NCBI RefSeq assembly: GCF_003171515.1
Contig: NC_089391.1
Span: 744,001-808,000 of the forward strand
DNA: 64,000 nt
From: Pyrenophora tritici-repentis
Taxonomy: Eukaryota > Ascomycota > Dothideomycetes > Pleosporales > Pleosporaceae
Reading direction: 5' to 3'
The translations under genes were made by a program, and so were the position numbers. Positions within the stretch are counted from its first letter, which is position 1. Each line of letters begins with the position of its first letter. This document shows, piece after piece, positions 11,103-20,912 of this stretch. The notes beneath the pieces were generated by a model, which saw only the letters and a list, made by a program, of their open reading frames with translations, made no database searches and was not told where the DNA came from.

Positions 11103-12180
11103 ATGTATGTATGTATGTATTGTTTAACGTCCTATGAAAGCCTCCCAGGGGGCATGAAAGACGGGTAGCGCCCTGTATGGTACTCAGGTGCTCCTATTCT
11201 TTGGGTGTTGGCAGTGTGTGCAGTCTGGTAGGGTAATTTCCGCCAGTTGAAAAGACTCTATCTAGGTTCTGGGCCGTGGGGCCAGGGATGTGTTGAGCAA
11301 TGAAGCAGAGCTCTTGTTCTGGGGCCAGTGGGCATTAGGGTGGATCCCTTGTGTTCTGAGGCAGCTAAGTGCCGTAAGAGAGAGTAAGAAAAAAGGTACG
11401 TGGGTGTGGAGAGCCGGTGCTCTGTCGAATCGGAGCCGTGGCTCTGCGCGAGGAAAGCCTTTGTACTAGGCTTGGCGATGCCTGTGTCGAAGGAGATAGG
11501 TGTAGTAGGAAGGCAGAGCCAGGCCTGTCCTTCTTCTTTATCTCTTAAAGTTGCGAATCTGTAAGGCCATGCTGGCTGCCTTGTTTGCGGTTAAGAGCTA
11601 GTGCTCTATCGTGTAGGTGTCATGGCCCTGCATGAAGCAGGGACAGGGCCTTCGAGGTGTAGGAGAGGTGGGTGTGAAGGCAAGGCGATGCCAGAGCTTG
11701 TCCTTCGCCGTCTCCAATTTGTTTGTAAGGCTATGCTGGCTGCCTTATTTGCGTGTTGTGTCAGATCGGGGACTCTGACCGTTGGTCTTTAGAGAGCTGC
11801 GGGCAGCTCTCGTCGTTGTAGGTGTGGAGAGCCGGTGCTCTGTCGGGTCGTGCCGTAGCTCTGCGCATGGAGAGCCTTTGTATTTAGGCCTGGCAGATGC
11901 CTGTATCTTGCAAGAACAAGGAGTGTCAAGGCTGTCTCCTTGTCTAAGCGGTGGTTGTGGCCTTCGACCGAACGTGAAAATCTGAGTAGCGCACGGGCCA
12001 TTTTGAAGACATCTCAGCTCACCAGGGAGATGAAAGACAAAAGAGGCCAGCGCGCCTGCCACAGCGCCTGCAGCCGGAAGAGGACGCTGGAAAACAGATT
12101 TAAGAAGGCATTTGAGTCTTGCTTTGATGAAAAATCGATGGATATCGACCTTTCGTTGACCTGGAAAAGTTGATGTTCGG
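11103..12180 (-). mobile_element. LINE-C, truncated LINE with ATAC tail
   Basis: The minus-strand 3' end is a run of ATAC repeats (11103-11122 on the plus strand reads GTATGTATGT). A 16-bp target duplication, TGAGGTTGTATTGTGT, flanks it exactly at 11087-11102 and 12181-12196. These are the marks of target-primed reverse transcription. Its 3' end shares a GTTTAACG[T/C]CCTAT..CCTCCCA motif with the end of LINE-B near 26409. No intact coding frame is left; the copy is 5' truncated and mostly non-coding. Confidence 0.8.
11401..11980 (-). repeat. Direct repeats inside LINE-C
   Basis: Segments 11401-11590, about 11605-11753 and 11821-11980 share words such as GTGTGGAGAGCCGGTGCTCTG, AAGGC(C/T)ATGCTGGCTGCCTT and GAGCCTTTGTA. 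They look like two or three copies of a roughly 150-200 bp unit in the LINE 3' untranslated region. Confidence 0.6.
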
Positions 12181-12339
12181 TGAGGTTGTATTGTGTGAGG
12201 CTACGAACAGTATATGTAGGTGGGTGACCGTAAACAGTGCTAGCCCTAGATAGGCATCGCGTCCTTACCAAAGGTGAGTTGCTGCTGCAGTAGCAAAGCA
12301 GGAGACCCCGAACCGTGACAGAATGCGATCTAGTACTAA

Positions 12340-13503
12340 TCACGCAATTTTACCCTTATAACGGACAACCTCTACATCCGTACACCGAGACACTAGTGAA
12401 GTCGGGACAATGCAATCAAGGCAGCAGTAGGGATCTTTCGGTATCCGTGGCAATCGAAGTGCCAAACAACTCGTCGCCTGCGAGGTATCCAACTTTTCGG
12501 ACTCCCACATATTAGACTGCATGATCATTTCTGCCAGTTCTTTGAAAGGCAGCTGTCGTAATTTCATGTTGAGGTAGAACCAATTTCCGTCTTTTACGTG
12601 ATATGGCTCTCCTGTAGCATATGTTATGGCTGCAACTCCACCCCAACGATACTTCACAATAGTATCGCCTGTACCACAAAGGTCCTCTTGCCCGACATAT
12701 TTCAGATCGTATAATGTAGTAGGGTCGAGTTGGTTAGGTGCATTGGTATGACAGGATTCCTCAAATGAGTCGTCTGGTACGAGCGGTGTAGGCGTCAAAC
12801 TGTGGACTTGTATTTGGTTTTCGTGCTCGCTCGGGGTATTTGCGTATCCGTCGAGTGCAGAATCGTCTCTCTGCAAAGGCCCCGTTGACTTTCCGGCCGT
12901 TTCAAGGCGCCGTCTCTTCGGGTCAGGATCTATGGAGTCGCCAGGACGTTTGGAACCCGGAATTGCTCTAGAATGATCCGTGTACTGCTTGAGTAGAGAG
13001 CTTTGTTCGCCATGGTCAGACTGGCCTTTAATGAAGGCTATTAGAGTCATCCAACGAGACAAGTGAGTTCTGTAGCTCATTTGAGGCGACAACAATTTTG
13101 AATAGGCCAATTGTCGTTTTTTGCCAAATCCACGGCCGATCACATCAACGTCTTCGATGAAGGTTTCGAGTAAGGTAGCGTCTTCTTTTAAAGGCCTTGT
13201 TCCCTCTTTGCGTAAAGCTTTAATATGCGATTTTAGGTTCGACAGCTTGGATTCCCATTCGTCGCTACTATCAAACACACAACTAGGCGGAGCCTTCATG
13301 TGGAGAAGATTGTGTAATGTGTTCTTTCTGATACGGGTACGTGCACTCTGGAAAGTGTTCCAAGTGTGAACTAACAACTCCCAAATGGCGAAATCCTTTT
13401 CGTTACTAGCCGCGTTTTCGAGGAACTTGTAAAGGTCCTGTGGTTCCTTTATTATTAATGAAATGGAGAAGGTTGGCTCCGTAGTAGTTGGCTTGGTAGT
13501 CAT
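12340..13503 (-). CDS. Uncharacterised protein with basic nuclear signal, 387 aa
   Basis: A single long frame starts at ATG 13503 and ends at 12340. The N-terminus is Thr/Pro-rich (TTKPTTTEPT). Residues about 15-170 look helical. A basic cluster (KRPGDSIDPDPKRRRLE, about residue 200) looks like a nuclear localisation signal. The C-terminal third has a compact domain with YVGQEDLCGTGDTIVKYRWG. The truncated protein at 55067-55921 shares both the basic cluster and this domain, so this is a small gene family. I recognise no known domain. The region 5' of the ATG is the 18-bp minisatellite, whose Thr/Ser/Pro/Val frame is one base out of phase with this gene. The function is unknown; a nuclear role is inferred only from the basic motif. 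It could also be a gene carried by a transposon. Confidence 0.7.
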   Translation of the reverse strand: MTTKPTTTEPTFSISLIIKEPQDLYKFLENAASNEKDFAIWELLVHTWNTFQSARTRIRKNTLHNLLHMKAPPSCVFDSSDEWESKLSNLKSHIKALRKEGTRPLKEDATLLETFIEDVDVIGRGFGKKRQLAYSKLLSPQMSYRTHLSRWMTLIAFIKGQSDHGEQSSLLKQYTDHSRAIPGSKRPGDSIDPDPKRRRLETAGKSTGPLQRDDSALDGYANTPSEHENQIQVHSLTPTPLVPDDSFEESCHTNAPNQLDPTTLYDLKYVGQEDLCGTGDTIVKYRWGGVAAITYATGEPYHVKDGNWFYLNMKLRQLPFKELAEMIMQSNMWESEKLDTSQATSCLALRLPRIPKDPYCCLDCIVPTSLVSRCTDVEVVRYKGKIA

Positions 13504-14878
13504 AGTTTGTGGGCGTAGATGTCACAATAGGCGTAGATGCGACAACAAGCGTAGATGCGACAATAAGCGTAGATGCGACAACAAGCGTAGATGCGACAAC
13601 AAGCGTAGATGCGACAACAAGCGTAGATGCGACAACAAGCGTAGATGCGACAACAAGCGTAGATGCGACAACGGACGCAGATGTCACAACAGGCGTAGAT
13701 GTGACAACAGGCGTAGAGGCGACAACGGGCGTAGATGTCACAATAGGCGTAGAGGCGACAACAGGCGTAGATGCGACAACAGGCGTAGATGCGACAATAA
13801 GCGTAGATGCGACAACAGGCGTAGATGCGACAACAGGCGTAGATGTGACAACAGGCGTAGAGGCGATAACAGGCGTAGATGCGACAATAAGCGTAGATGC
13901 GACAACGGACGCAGATGTCACAACAGGCGTAGATGCGACAACAAGCGTAGATGCGACAACGGACGCAGATGTCACAACAGGCGTAGATGTGACAACAGGC
14001 GTAGAGGCGATAACAGGCGTAGATGCGACAACGGGCGTAGATGTCACAATAGGCGTAGAGGCGACAACAGGCGTAGATGCGACAACGGGCGTAGATGTCA
14101 CAATAGGCGTAGAGGCGACAACAGGCGTAGATGCGACAACGGACGCAGATGTCACAACAGGCGTAGATGCGACAACAAGCGTAGATGCGACAACAGGCGT
14201 AGATGTGACAACAGGCGTAGAGGCGACAACAGGCGTAGATGCGACAATAAGCGTAGATGTGGCAACAGGCGTAGATGCGACAACAAGCGTAGATGCGACA
14301 ACAAGCGTAGATGCGACAACGGACGCAGATGTCACAACAGGCGTAGATGTGACAACAGGCGTAGAGGCGATAACAGGCGTAGATGCGACAATAAGCGTAG
14401 ATGCGACAACAAGCGTAGATGTGGCAACAGGCGTAGATGTCACAATAGGCGTAGATGCGACAACAAGCGTAGATGCGACAACAGGCGTAGATGCGACAAC
14501 GGGCGTAGATGTCACAATAGGCGTAGAGGCGACAACAGGCGTAGATGCGACAACGGACGCAGATGTCACAACAGGCGTAGATGCGACAACAAGCGTAGAT
14601 GCGACAACAGGCGTAGATGTGACAACAGGCGTAGAGGCGACAACAGGCGTAGATGCGACAATAAGCGTAGATGTGGCAACAGGCGTAGATGCAACAACGG
14701 GCGTAGATGCGACAACAAGCGTAGATGCGACAGCAGGCGTAGATGTGGCAACAGGCGTAGATGCAACAACGGGCGTAGATGTCACAATAGGCGTAGATGC
14801 GACAACGGGCGTAGATGTCACAATAGGCGTAGATGCGACAACGAGCGCAGATGTGACCGTCTCGTGTGGCTAATCTGA
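13463..14878 (+). CDS. Possible repeat protein of RRCDN hexapeptides, 471 aa
   Basis: An ATG at 13463 opens a 471-codon frame. Residues 1-17 (MEKVGSVVVGLVVIVCG) have the charge and hydrophobic core of a signal peptide or membrane anchor. About 75 hexapeptides of the form RR-C/G-D/H/N-N-K/R/G follow, and the frame ends shortly after the array. If translated, the product would be a highly basic protein with Cys at every sixth residue and some RGD triplets. The N-terminus is antisense to the start of the 387-residue protein at 12340-13503, and a frame of this length follows automatically from the 18-bp repeat. Expression is therefore doubtful. I list it because the start, leader and array length are directly visible. 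Confidence 0.2.
   Translation: MEKVGSVVVGLVVIVCGRRCHNRRRCDNKRRCDNKRRCDNKRRCDNKRRCDNKRRCDNKRRCDNKRRCDNGRRCHNRRRCDNRRRGDNGRRCHNRRRGDNRRRCDNRRRCDNKRRCDNRRRCDNRRRCDNRRRGDNRRRCDNKRRCDNGRRCHNRRRCDNKRRCDNGRRCHNRRRCDNRRRGDNRRRCDNGRRCHNRRRGDNRRRCDNGRRCHNRRRGDNRRRCDNGRRCHNRRRCDNKRRCDNRRRCDNRRRGDNRRRCDNKRRCGNRRRCDNKRRCDNKRRCDNGRRCHNRRRCDNRRRGDNRRRCDNKRRCDNKRRCGNRRRCHNRRRCDNKRRCDNRRRCDNGRRCHNRRRGDNRRRCDNGRRCHNRRRCDNKRRCDNRRRCDNRRRGDNRRRCDNKRRCGNRRRCNNGRRCDNKRRCDSRRRCGNRRRCNNGRRCHNRRRCDNGRRCHNRRRCDNERRCDRLVWLI
13513..14857. repeat. 18-bp minisatellite, 74 full units
   Basis: A tandem array of an 18-bp unit like GCGTAGATGCGACAACAA runs without a single insertion or deletion: the first unit starts at 13513 and the last partial one at 14845, exactly 74 x 18 bp later. 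Units come in several variants (GATGTCACAAC, GAGGCGACAAC, GACGCAGATG) that form higher-order patterns. Because 18 is divisible by 3, the three plus frames and one minus frame stay open throughout. On the plus strand they read as repeats of RRCDNK-like or VDATTS-like hexapeptides, and on the minus strand as TPVVAS. Confidence 0.95.
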
Positions 14879-15777
14879 GTCAAAGATAAGCATTATTGGG
14901 CGTGCCTTTATAACGCACAGACTAATCCCAATCCTAGCGCTAGTATAACCAATAGTACATTAGCTGCCAAGTCGGCTGCCCGGATAACAAAAGCCATCAG
15001 CAGGTGGGGCTAGCTTCCCAGGCCCTCCAGCCGTTTCCTCACGCGGCAGCTAAGCGAGAAAACTTTACCTCGACGACAGCGAATTGGCCTAGTGTCATTG
15101 TATAGTTAGACCAACTCACGCATCACACAATGGCTTGTGTGCTCACCTGCCCTTTCGAGTTCACAAAATAGTGATGACCACCCGAATTCTGCAGATTGCG
15201 AGCGAAGCACCCGTTCGTGCATCAGGAATAAAATTGTGTGATGTGAATAGCCAGTCATGTATTATACGAACCTAAAACAATACCTAACTACCATTAATGC
15301 TAGATTTAAATGTATAGGCTTGTCAGAATATGGGCATATTTTGGGTGGTGGACAAAATCCGGGTGTTCGGAGCTGTTGACTCTGTGGATCAGTTAAATTA
15401 GTCAGCGCGCACGATCCCCCGCGATCCAACTGATCGAACTGCGTTGGATCAGCACAAACAAAAAAAAACACAACATCAGACCAGAACAATACAATCGATC
15501 CCCATCATATTATTATACCATTATCCCCGTCTTTGATAACCCATCACAATCTGACAAGGCTCTCTACGTTGACAAGAGATCTTGCTGTGCCGTTGGTCAC
15601 AGACGCCACTTCGTAGAAGAGCCTTAAACAATAAAAATGTAATTATCATCAAAAGTGTATCCGCATCAGTCCCGAAAAATCCAAGAGTAACACGTAGCAA
15701 AAGAAATATTACAAAAGCGTACTAAAGCACAATAGTGATTTACCCTTGTAACTACACAACGACCATATTAGTGAACG
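14873..15777. other. No gene; repeat segment at 14880-14950
   Basis: No coding region supported. The segment 14880-14950 (AAGCATTATTGGGCG, then GCACAGACTAATCCCAATCCTAGCGCT) is shared with 22690-22775, pointing to an unidentified repeat family. Confidence 0.5.
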
Positions 15778-16012
15778 TGTTAGAACAAGGTCTCCTCTGG
15801 TGGTATGACTACCATAGGCGACCGAGTAGAGGTACGAAAGGTAACCCTGTATTGGATTGAACTTCACTAAGAGCTATTGTTCTATCTACTTGTTGTTATG
15901 ATGATCTTAGGACGTACATGACAGATCATCATTCCGCGTCGGTCCTTCTGCTCGGGCTTACTCCACGAACCTCACCTCGCCGACCTGGACTGAACCTAAC
16001 ATATTCTTAACA
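15778..16012 (-). repeat. 3' LTR of the Copia element
   Basis: A 235-bp LTR with TGTT..AACA ends. It is the downstream LTR because the element reads on the minus strand. The purine run GAGGGGAG directly inside it serves as the polypurine tract. Confidence 0.95.
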
Positions 16013-16018
16013 CTCCCC

Positions 16019-19000
16019 TCAGGGCAGGTCCGGTCCAAGGACAACTCCTAATTGGTTCTTGAATCTCTCGAATGCGACTCGCTGCAATGGCTTTGTCATT
16101 CCATCAGCCACCATGTCTGCAGTTGGAACGTAGGCCACATCGAGTTTGCCTTGTTCTGCTAGGTCTCGGATAAAATGATAACAGACGTCGATGTGCTTTG
16201 ATCTTTCGTGAAGGTGAGGGTTCTTTGTAAGTGCAATGGCACCCTGGTTGTCTCCTAGCATCTGGACCTTGTTGGTGTCTTTTCCAATGTACTTTGGGAA
16301 CCCAAGATCTCTAAACATTTGAGCAATCCACTGGCCTTGCTTGCAGCATGTTGATAGTGCGATGTATTCAGATTCGCAGCTTGACGTTGCAACAGACCGT
16401 TGCTTCTTGCTAGACCATGATATTGGACCTCCGTAGAACATTGCAGTGCTCCCTGAAACGCTCTTTCGGTCTACCATGTCGCTTGCCCAGTCAGCATCAG
16501 AGTAGATGACAAATTGCGAGTGTACTCCCCCTGGTCCGTAGCGTAGCTTCAATGTCACTGTCGACCTTAGATATCGTAGCAGGTTCTTCAACGCATGGCC
16601 ATGGTGTTCTGCTGGATCGCTCATGTATTGGCTTAGCTTTCCGAGGGTGAATGCAATGTCTGGACGTGTAAGAACCATAGCAAACATAAGGCTCCCTATC
16701 ACTTGCTGGTATTCAGTGATGTCGATTCGGGTGTCGTTGTCAGTGGCTGGCCTAAATGAAGTGTAATCTGCAGATGGAATCTTCTTGTCTCTGTGTTGTT
16801 TGCTAGACATTCCAAACTTGTCAAGTACTGCGTGTAGGTACTGTTCTTGATCGAGGTAGATTGTGCGGCGCTTTCTGTCTCGCGTAACTCGTACTCCAAG
16901 GATCTTATGAATCTCCCCCAGGTTCTTGGTGTTGAATCTTCCAGAAAGCTTCTCGTAGAACCAATCAATTTGAGCTCGATCTTTTGCAGCAGCAGCAATG
17001 TCATCAACGTAGACGAGGATACGGAGTTGTTTTTCTTTGTGGATAAACATGCACGGGTCTGCGAGGCTTTGTACGAATCCCCATGCCAGAAGTTCTTTCT
17101 TTATCAACAAGTTCCAGTCGCGAGCAGCCTGTTTGAGTCCGTATAAGCTGCGGAGAACTCTAAGGACGTATCCTTTTTTGACTTCTACTCCTTGGGGTTG
17201 CTTAAGAAAGATCTCTTCCTTCAAGTGCGACTCTGTGAATGCATTCTTAATGTCAAAGTGGAAACATTCCAGGTTTTCCGCTGCGACAGTGGCCATAAAC
17301 AGACGTAAGGTGTCCATGCGGACTGTCGGGGCAAAAGTCTCGTTGTAGTCTGTTCCGTGTGCTTGCGTAAAACCTCTTGCCACAAGGCGTGCCTTAAACC
17401 TCTCAACAGTCCCGTCGAGATTCGTTTTGACTGTAAAAACCCACTTTGAATCAACCATGTTCGCGTCTTTTGGCTTTGGAACTTCCTCCCAGGTTCGATT
17501 CTCTATTAACGCGATTATCTCTTCAAGTATTGCTGCTTTCCATTGCTTTCCATACTTTGGGTCGTTGATAGCTTGCTCGTGTGTCTGGGGGATCTGGATT
17601 CCTGCGATCTCGGTTGCTGCGAAAGCCTTCTCAGATAGTCGTGTTTGCTCTTCTGTAAGGCCAACTTGGGCTAGCATAGCTTTAACGATCTTGCTAAATC
17701 TCTCGTCCTCAACAATCTCTTCGTTAGACCTCTTCCGTTTGGCTTGTCTAGTGAAGTATCGTGGAATCTCCTTTTCTCGTACAGACTGGGTACACGGTTC
17801 TTCGGGCCCCTCTTCGTTCACAAGATTAGGAACCCGCTCATCAGATGGTGCAGTAGGAGGAATAGTAGTTAGCCTCCTTGGTCTTCCTCTGTGACGCTTC
17901 ACTGGTTCATGAGTTAGCTCTGCCGAAGATGGTTCCATTAGGTTCTCGGAAACTGGTTCTATTGGTTCTGCAGGAGATGGTTCCATTGGTTCGGTAGGAG
18001 ATGGTTCCATTGGTTCTGCAGGAGATGGTTCCATTCGTTCGGTAGGAGTTGGTTCCATTCGTTCGGCAGGAGATAATTCTAGATCCTTCCTAGGTCTTCC
18101 TCTTGGTTTTCGGTCTGGCATCGTATTCTGCGTTCCTTGTGGTCCAGCTGGTATGTTTCGCAGTCGTAGTTCAACTTTCCCTCCAGGGGTGTATTCGTCC
18201 ACTGACAATCGGCTTGTCCTTGAGGTGTATCCAAGCTCTGGCGAATAGAACTTGAACTGCTTATTTGTTGTCTCAGAATATCCCATAAATACTCCAATTC
18301 TGCCACGGTCCACGAGCTTGTCATGTCGTTGGTCTGCTGGAATCGTTTTAGGGTTGATGTACGAATAGCATTTGCTCCCCCATACACGGATGTGGTCAAT
18401 GGATGGTTTCGTTCCTGTGAATGCCTCTTCAGGACTGACTTGCTTTCCATTGATCATAGGTCCTGTGTTTGTACGGTTGCGTAGGTATGCGTCTGCTTCG
18501 ACAGCTTCATCCCAAAACTCAATTGGTAAACCAGCGTCTTTCAACATTGCTCTCATATCAGCTTCAGCAGTTTGGATGTTTCGCTCGGCTGGTCCATTCT
18601 GGTGTGAGGAAGCAATTGTTGTAGGCTGAATTTCCACGCCTTGTGTAACTCTCCATTCCTCAGCTTGCTGTAGAAGTTCTGGTGCATTGTCGGTTCCAGC
18701 AGCTTTGACTTTCTCGCCAGTTTGATGTTCTACAAAGGTCTTCCAGATTCGGAGTTCCCGTTGTGCGTCTCCCTTTTTCTTCAGCGGGATAACCCAGTTT
18801 TTCCGCGTGTAGCTATCAATAATTTGGAGGAACCACCTGTTTCCTCGTAGAGATGTTGGAAAGGGTCCAGCAATGTCAAACTGTACTAAGGCTAGCTTCG
18901 TGGCCTTGTGCTCTCTTAGCTGCTTAGGGATGCTGTTCTTCATCTTTGTCAGGGAACACACTTCGCAGATTTCAATCTTCTCTGGAACTTGAATCTTCTT

Positions 19001-20572
19001 CTGGAGAGTTGTAACTTCGTGGAGTTTGGCAATCTTTGTAGGTCCTAGGTGTGCGAAACGTCTGTGATACAGCAGGTATCTCTCCTTTTCATTAACCTTA
19101 AGCTCGCTCTTAACTGGTGTATGGGGTTCCGTGCCTAGGAATGCTGTCTCGTGGTATCCATCGGCAATGTGTGACACTACGTAGAGGCCGTCGTCCATAG
19201 TTGCTTTAATAATGATCTCCTTTCCTAGTTTGAAGCATAGTACGTGTGAATTGAAACGACCCTTCAGGCCTGCTGCGCAAATTCTTCTCCCTGATAACAA
19301 ATTGACTCCAAGGTTAGGTACAAGCAGTACTTCTGACAACCATGTCGACGATCCGTCTTTACACACCACTTGAGCTTCTCCTTTCCAGTCTGCATATAAT
19401 TCTCCCCCTCCAACCCGAACTAGTCTTCGCTTGATCTTGATCATTCGTCTAAACAATGAGGGTTGGTCAGACATGTGGGAGGAGGCGCCAGTGTCGGCAG
19501 CCCAAGTAGATGGAGAGGCCTTACCGACAATGTCTTTTGAGAGACGGCATGTCTCAATTTCCTCGGGTTCAGAGTCTGAGGTCTCGGATAATTCATCTGA
19601 CTCTGAATTGACTTCTTCGGCTCCATATGCTTTGCCAGTCTTTTTGTGAGAATTCCTTTGCTTGAGTGTCTTAATAGGCGGCTTAGATGATTTCTTAGCG
19701 TCGTATTCCTTAAGGAGCTTTCGAGCTCTCTCACGTCTTGGACAGTCTCGTACGCCATGGGCTCCGTCACAAAGGAAGCATTGGACCATAAACTTAGTAC
19801 CAGATTCGGAGTCAGACGATAGTGGTGAGCTCTTGTGATTTCGGCGCTTGTAAGGCGGAACATACTTCTCCGTCTTCCGGAATGCTGGGAGAGCTTTTTC
19901 GTCGGCGTCTTGCTGGTCTCGAACCTCCTTCTCTTCCAGAAACTTAAGTTTCTGTTCAACCGTAAGGTTAAGTTGGGCGTTTAAGGTGTCAATCGTAGTC
20001 TTAAATTCTTTCGGGAGTGATCTAATAAGAACGAGTAGTAGTGCAGAGTCCTTGTAAGCTCCGTTGGTGTCAGCGTCTGCTGCTACGAGTTTGCGTCGGT
20101 ATTCCTTTAGCTTTTCCCATGATCCAACAATTGTGTTCCCAGGATTGAATGTGAACGTTTGAATTCTGGTCATGTAAATGTTGGCGGTTGTGGCGTCAGT
20201 TTGGGTGTACTTCTTTTGTAGGTAGGCCCAGAACTGGAAGGCAGTGTCGTATTCGTCAATAAGGGCTTGGTCATCTTCAGTAAGCGACCGAAACAAGAGA
20301 TCGATTGCAGTGGCTTCATCTTCTAGGTACTTGTCTCTTTTTTCAATGTTGACGCGGATCTTAGTATGCTTGTCTGCTTCAGCAATTTCCAACTCTTCCA
20401 TAGCCTCCGTTAGTTCACCGGCTATTGCTATTTGGCAGTGCTGTACCAGGTTTTTCTCGCAGACATAGAAGACTTTCTTCCCCTTAAGCTTGACCTTGTT
20501 TCGGCGGAACCAAGTATCGTGGTTTTCAGCTGTAAGTTGGGGAATCTTCCATTCTTCCTTCTCTACAGCCAT
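16019..20572 (-). CDS. Copia Gag-Pol polyprotein, 1517 aa
   Basis: The polyprotein makes the virus-like particle and the enzymes for reverse transcription and integration. Domains in order: Gag (UBN2-type, residues about 60-235); zinc knuckle CFLCDGAHGVRDC (about 263); aspartic protease with WAADTGASSH (about 357); GAG-pre-integrase with HRRFAHLG (about 502); integrase core with D of FDIAGPF (about 565), D of GTDNAPE (about 625) and E of HQNGPAERN (about 655). Next comes a linker of MEPSP(A/T)EP repeats (about 832-880). The reverse transcriptase follows, with FDIKNAFTES, SLYGLKQAARDW and LVYVDDI (about 1186), then RNase H with IYSDADWASD (about 1354) and SCESEYIALS. Gag and Pol are in one frame with no stop or frameshift between them, as in many plant and fungal Copia elements. 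All catalytic residues I checked are present. Confidence 0.97.
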   Translation of the reverse strand: MAVEKEEWKIPQLTAENHDTWFRRNKVKLKGKKVFYVCEKNLVQHCQIAIAGELTEAMEELEIAEADKHTKIRVNIEKRDKYLEDEATAIDLLFRSLTEDDQALIDEYDTAFQFWAYLQKKYTQTDATTANIYMTRIQTFTFNPGNTIVGSWEKLKEYRRKLVAADADTNGAYKDSALLLVLIRSLPKEFKTTIDTLNAQLNLTVEQKLKFLEEKEVRDQQDADEKALPAFRKTEKYVPPYKRRNHKSSPLSSDSESGTKFMVQCFLCDGAHGVRDCPRRERARKLLKEYDAKKSSKPPIKTLKQRNSHKKTGKAYGAEEVNSESDELSETSDSEPEEIETCRLSKDIVGKASPSTWAADTGASSHMSDQPSLFRRMIKIKRRLVRVGGGELYADWKGEAQVVCKDGSSTWLSEVLLVPNLGVNLLSGRRICAAGLKGRFNSHVLCFKLGKEIIIKATMDDGLYVVSHIADGYHETAFLGTEPHTPVKSELKVNEKERYLLYHRRFAHLGPTKIAKLHEVTTLQKKIQVPEKIEICEVCSLTKMKNSIPKQLREHKATKLALVQFDIAGPFPTSLRGNRWFLQIIDSYTRKNWVIPLKKKGDAQRELRIWKTFVEHQTGEKVKAAGTDNAPELLQQAEEWRVTQGVEIQPTTIASSHQNGPAERNIQTAEADMRAMLKDAGLPIEFWDEAVEADAYLRNRTNTGPMINGKQVSPEEAFTGTKPSIDHIRVWGSKCYSYINPKTIPADQRHDKLVDRGRIGVFMGYSETTNKQFKFYSPELGYTSRTSRLSVDEYTPGGKVELRLRNIPAGPQGTQNTMPDRKPRGRPRKDLELSPAERMEPTPTERMEPSPAEPMEPSPTEPMEPSPAEPIEPVSENLMEPSSAELTHEPVKRHRGRPRRLTTIPPTAPSDERVPNLVNEEGPEEPCTQSVREKEIPRYFTRQAKRKRSNEEIVEDERFSKIVKAMLAQVGLTEEQTRLSEKAFAATEIAGIQIPQTHEQAINDPKYGKQWKAAILEEIIALIENRTWEEVPKPKDANMVDSKWVFTVKTNLDGTVERFKARLVARGFTQAHGTDYNETFAPTVRMDTLRLFMATVAAENLECFHFDIKNAFTESHLKEEIFLKQPQGVEVKKGYVLRVLRSLYGLKQAARDWNLLIKKELLAWGFVQSLADPCMFIHKEKQLRILVYVDDIAAAAKDRAQIDWFYEKLSGRFNTKNLGEIHKILGVRVTRDRKRRTIYLDQEQYLHAVLDKFGMSSKQHRDKKIPSADYTSFRPATDNDTRIDITEYQQVIGSLMFAMVLTRPDIAFTLGKLSQYMSDPAEHHGHALKNLLRYLRSTVTLKLRYGPGGVHSQFVIYSDADWASDMVDRKSVSGSTAMFYGGPISWSSKKQRSVATSSCESEYIALSTCCKQGQWIAQMFRDLGFPKYIGKDTNKVQMLGDNQGAIALTKNPHLHERSKHIDVCYHFIRDLAEQGKLDVAYVPTADMVADGMTKPLQRVAFERFKNQLGVVLGPDLP

Positions 20573-20640
20573 CTTGTGTGTTTTGAGTTGGTGAGACTAT
20601 TATGCGAGCAAGGTACGTGGTATGATGCTAAGAGTGTAGG

Positions 20641-20893
20641 TGATGCGGGCGATGCGGGCGATACAGGCGATGCGGGCGATGCGGGCGATCCGGGTGATAT
20701 TCTGCGGGCGGTGCAGTCGTTATCGGTTCTCGGGTGTAGAGACGGTGTATTTAAGTGTGATTGCGTGTTAACCGCGTTGTACACGACTTCTTTTCTTTTC
20801 TGATTCCTTCTTGAATCTAAGTCCTTCGTGACTTGGGTGGATGTTTTGATTCCTTCTTGAATCTGAGTCCTTCGTGACTCGGGTAGGTGTTTG
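20641..20893. repeat. Short tandem repeats in the Copia leader
   Basis: About seven copies of a 9-bp unit (GATGCGGGC type) lie at 20641-20705. A 48-bp tandem duplication lies at about 20799-20893 (TGATTCCTTCTTGAATCT and AGTCCTTCGTGACT occur twice). Both are in the untranslated leader between the 5' LTR and the Gag start. Confidence 0.8.
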
Positions 20894-20912
20894 AAAACAA
20901 TAACGTTGGGTT

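Larger units (their letters stand above)
11037..12320 (-). mobile_element. Solo LTR-like element split by a LINE insertion
   Basis: Read on the minus strand, the element begins TGTCACGGTTCGGGG at 12320 and ends CACCACGACA at 11037. Its flanks are AAATG and GAATG, a 5-bp near-duplication. Without the LINE insertion (11103-12180 plus one duplicate) it is about 190 bp. The first about 134 bp recur on the plus strand at 60413-60546. The TG..CA ends and 5-bp flanks fit a solo LTR of an unidentified retroelement. No matching internal region occurs in the window. Confidence 0.65.

Noticed and set aside
11601..12173. Short frames inside LINE-C
   Set aside because: They fall in the repeated non-coding 3' region of the LINE and show no LINE protein motif.
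13509..14873. VDATTS repeat frame on the plus strand
   Set aside because: It has no ATG start. It is a by-product of the 18-bp unit.
15262..15489. 75-codon minus-strand frame
   Set aside because: It depends on a poly-A/T run and has no recognisable protein features.
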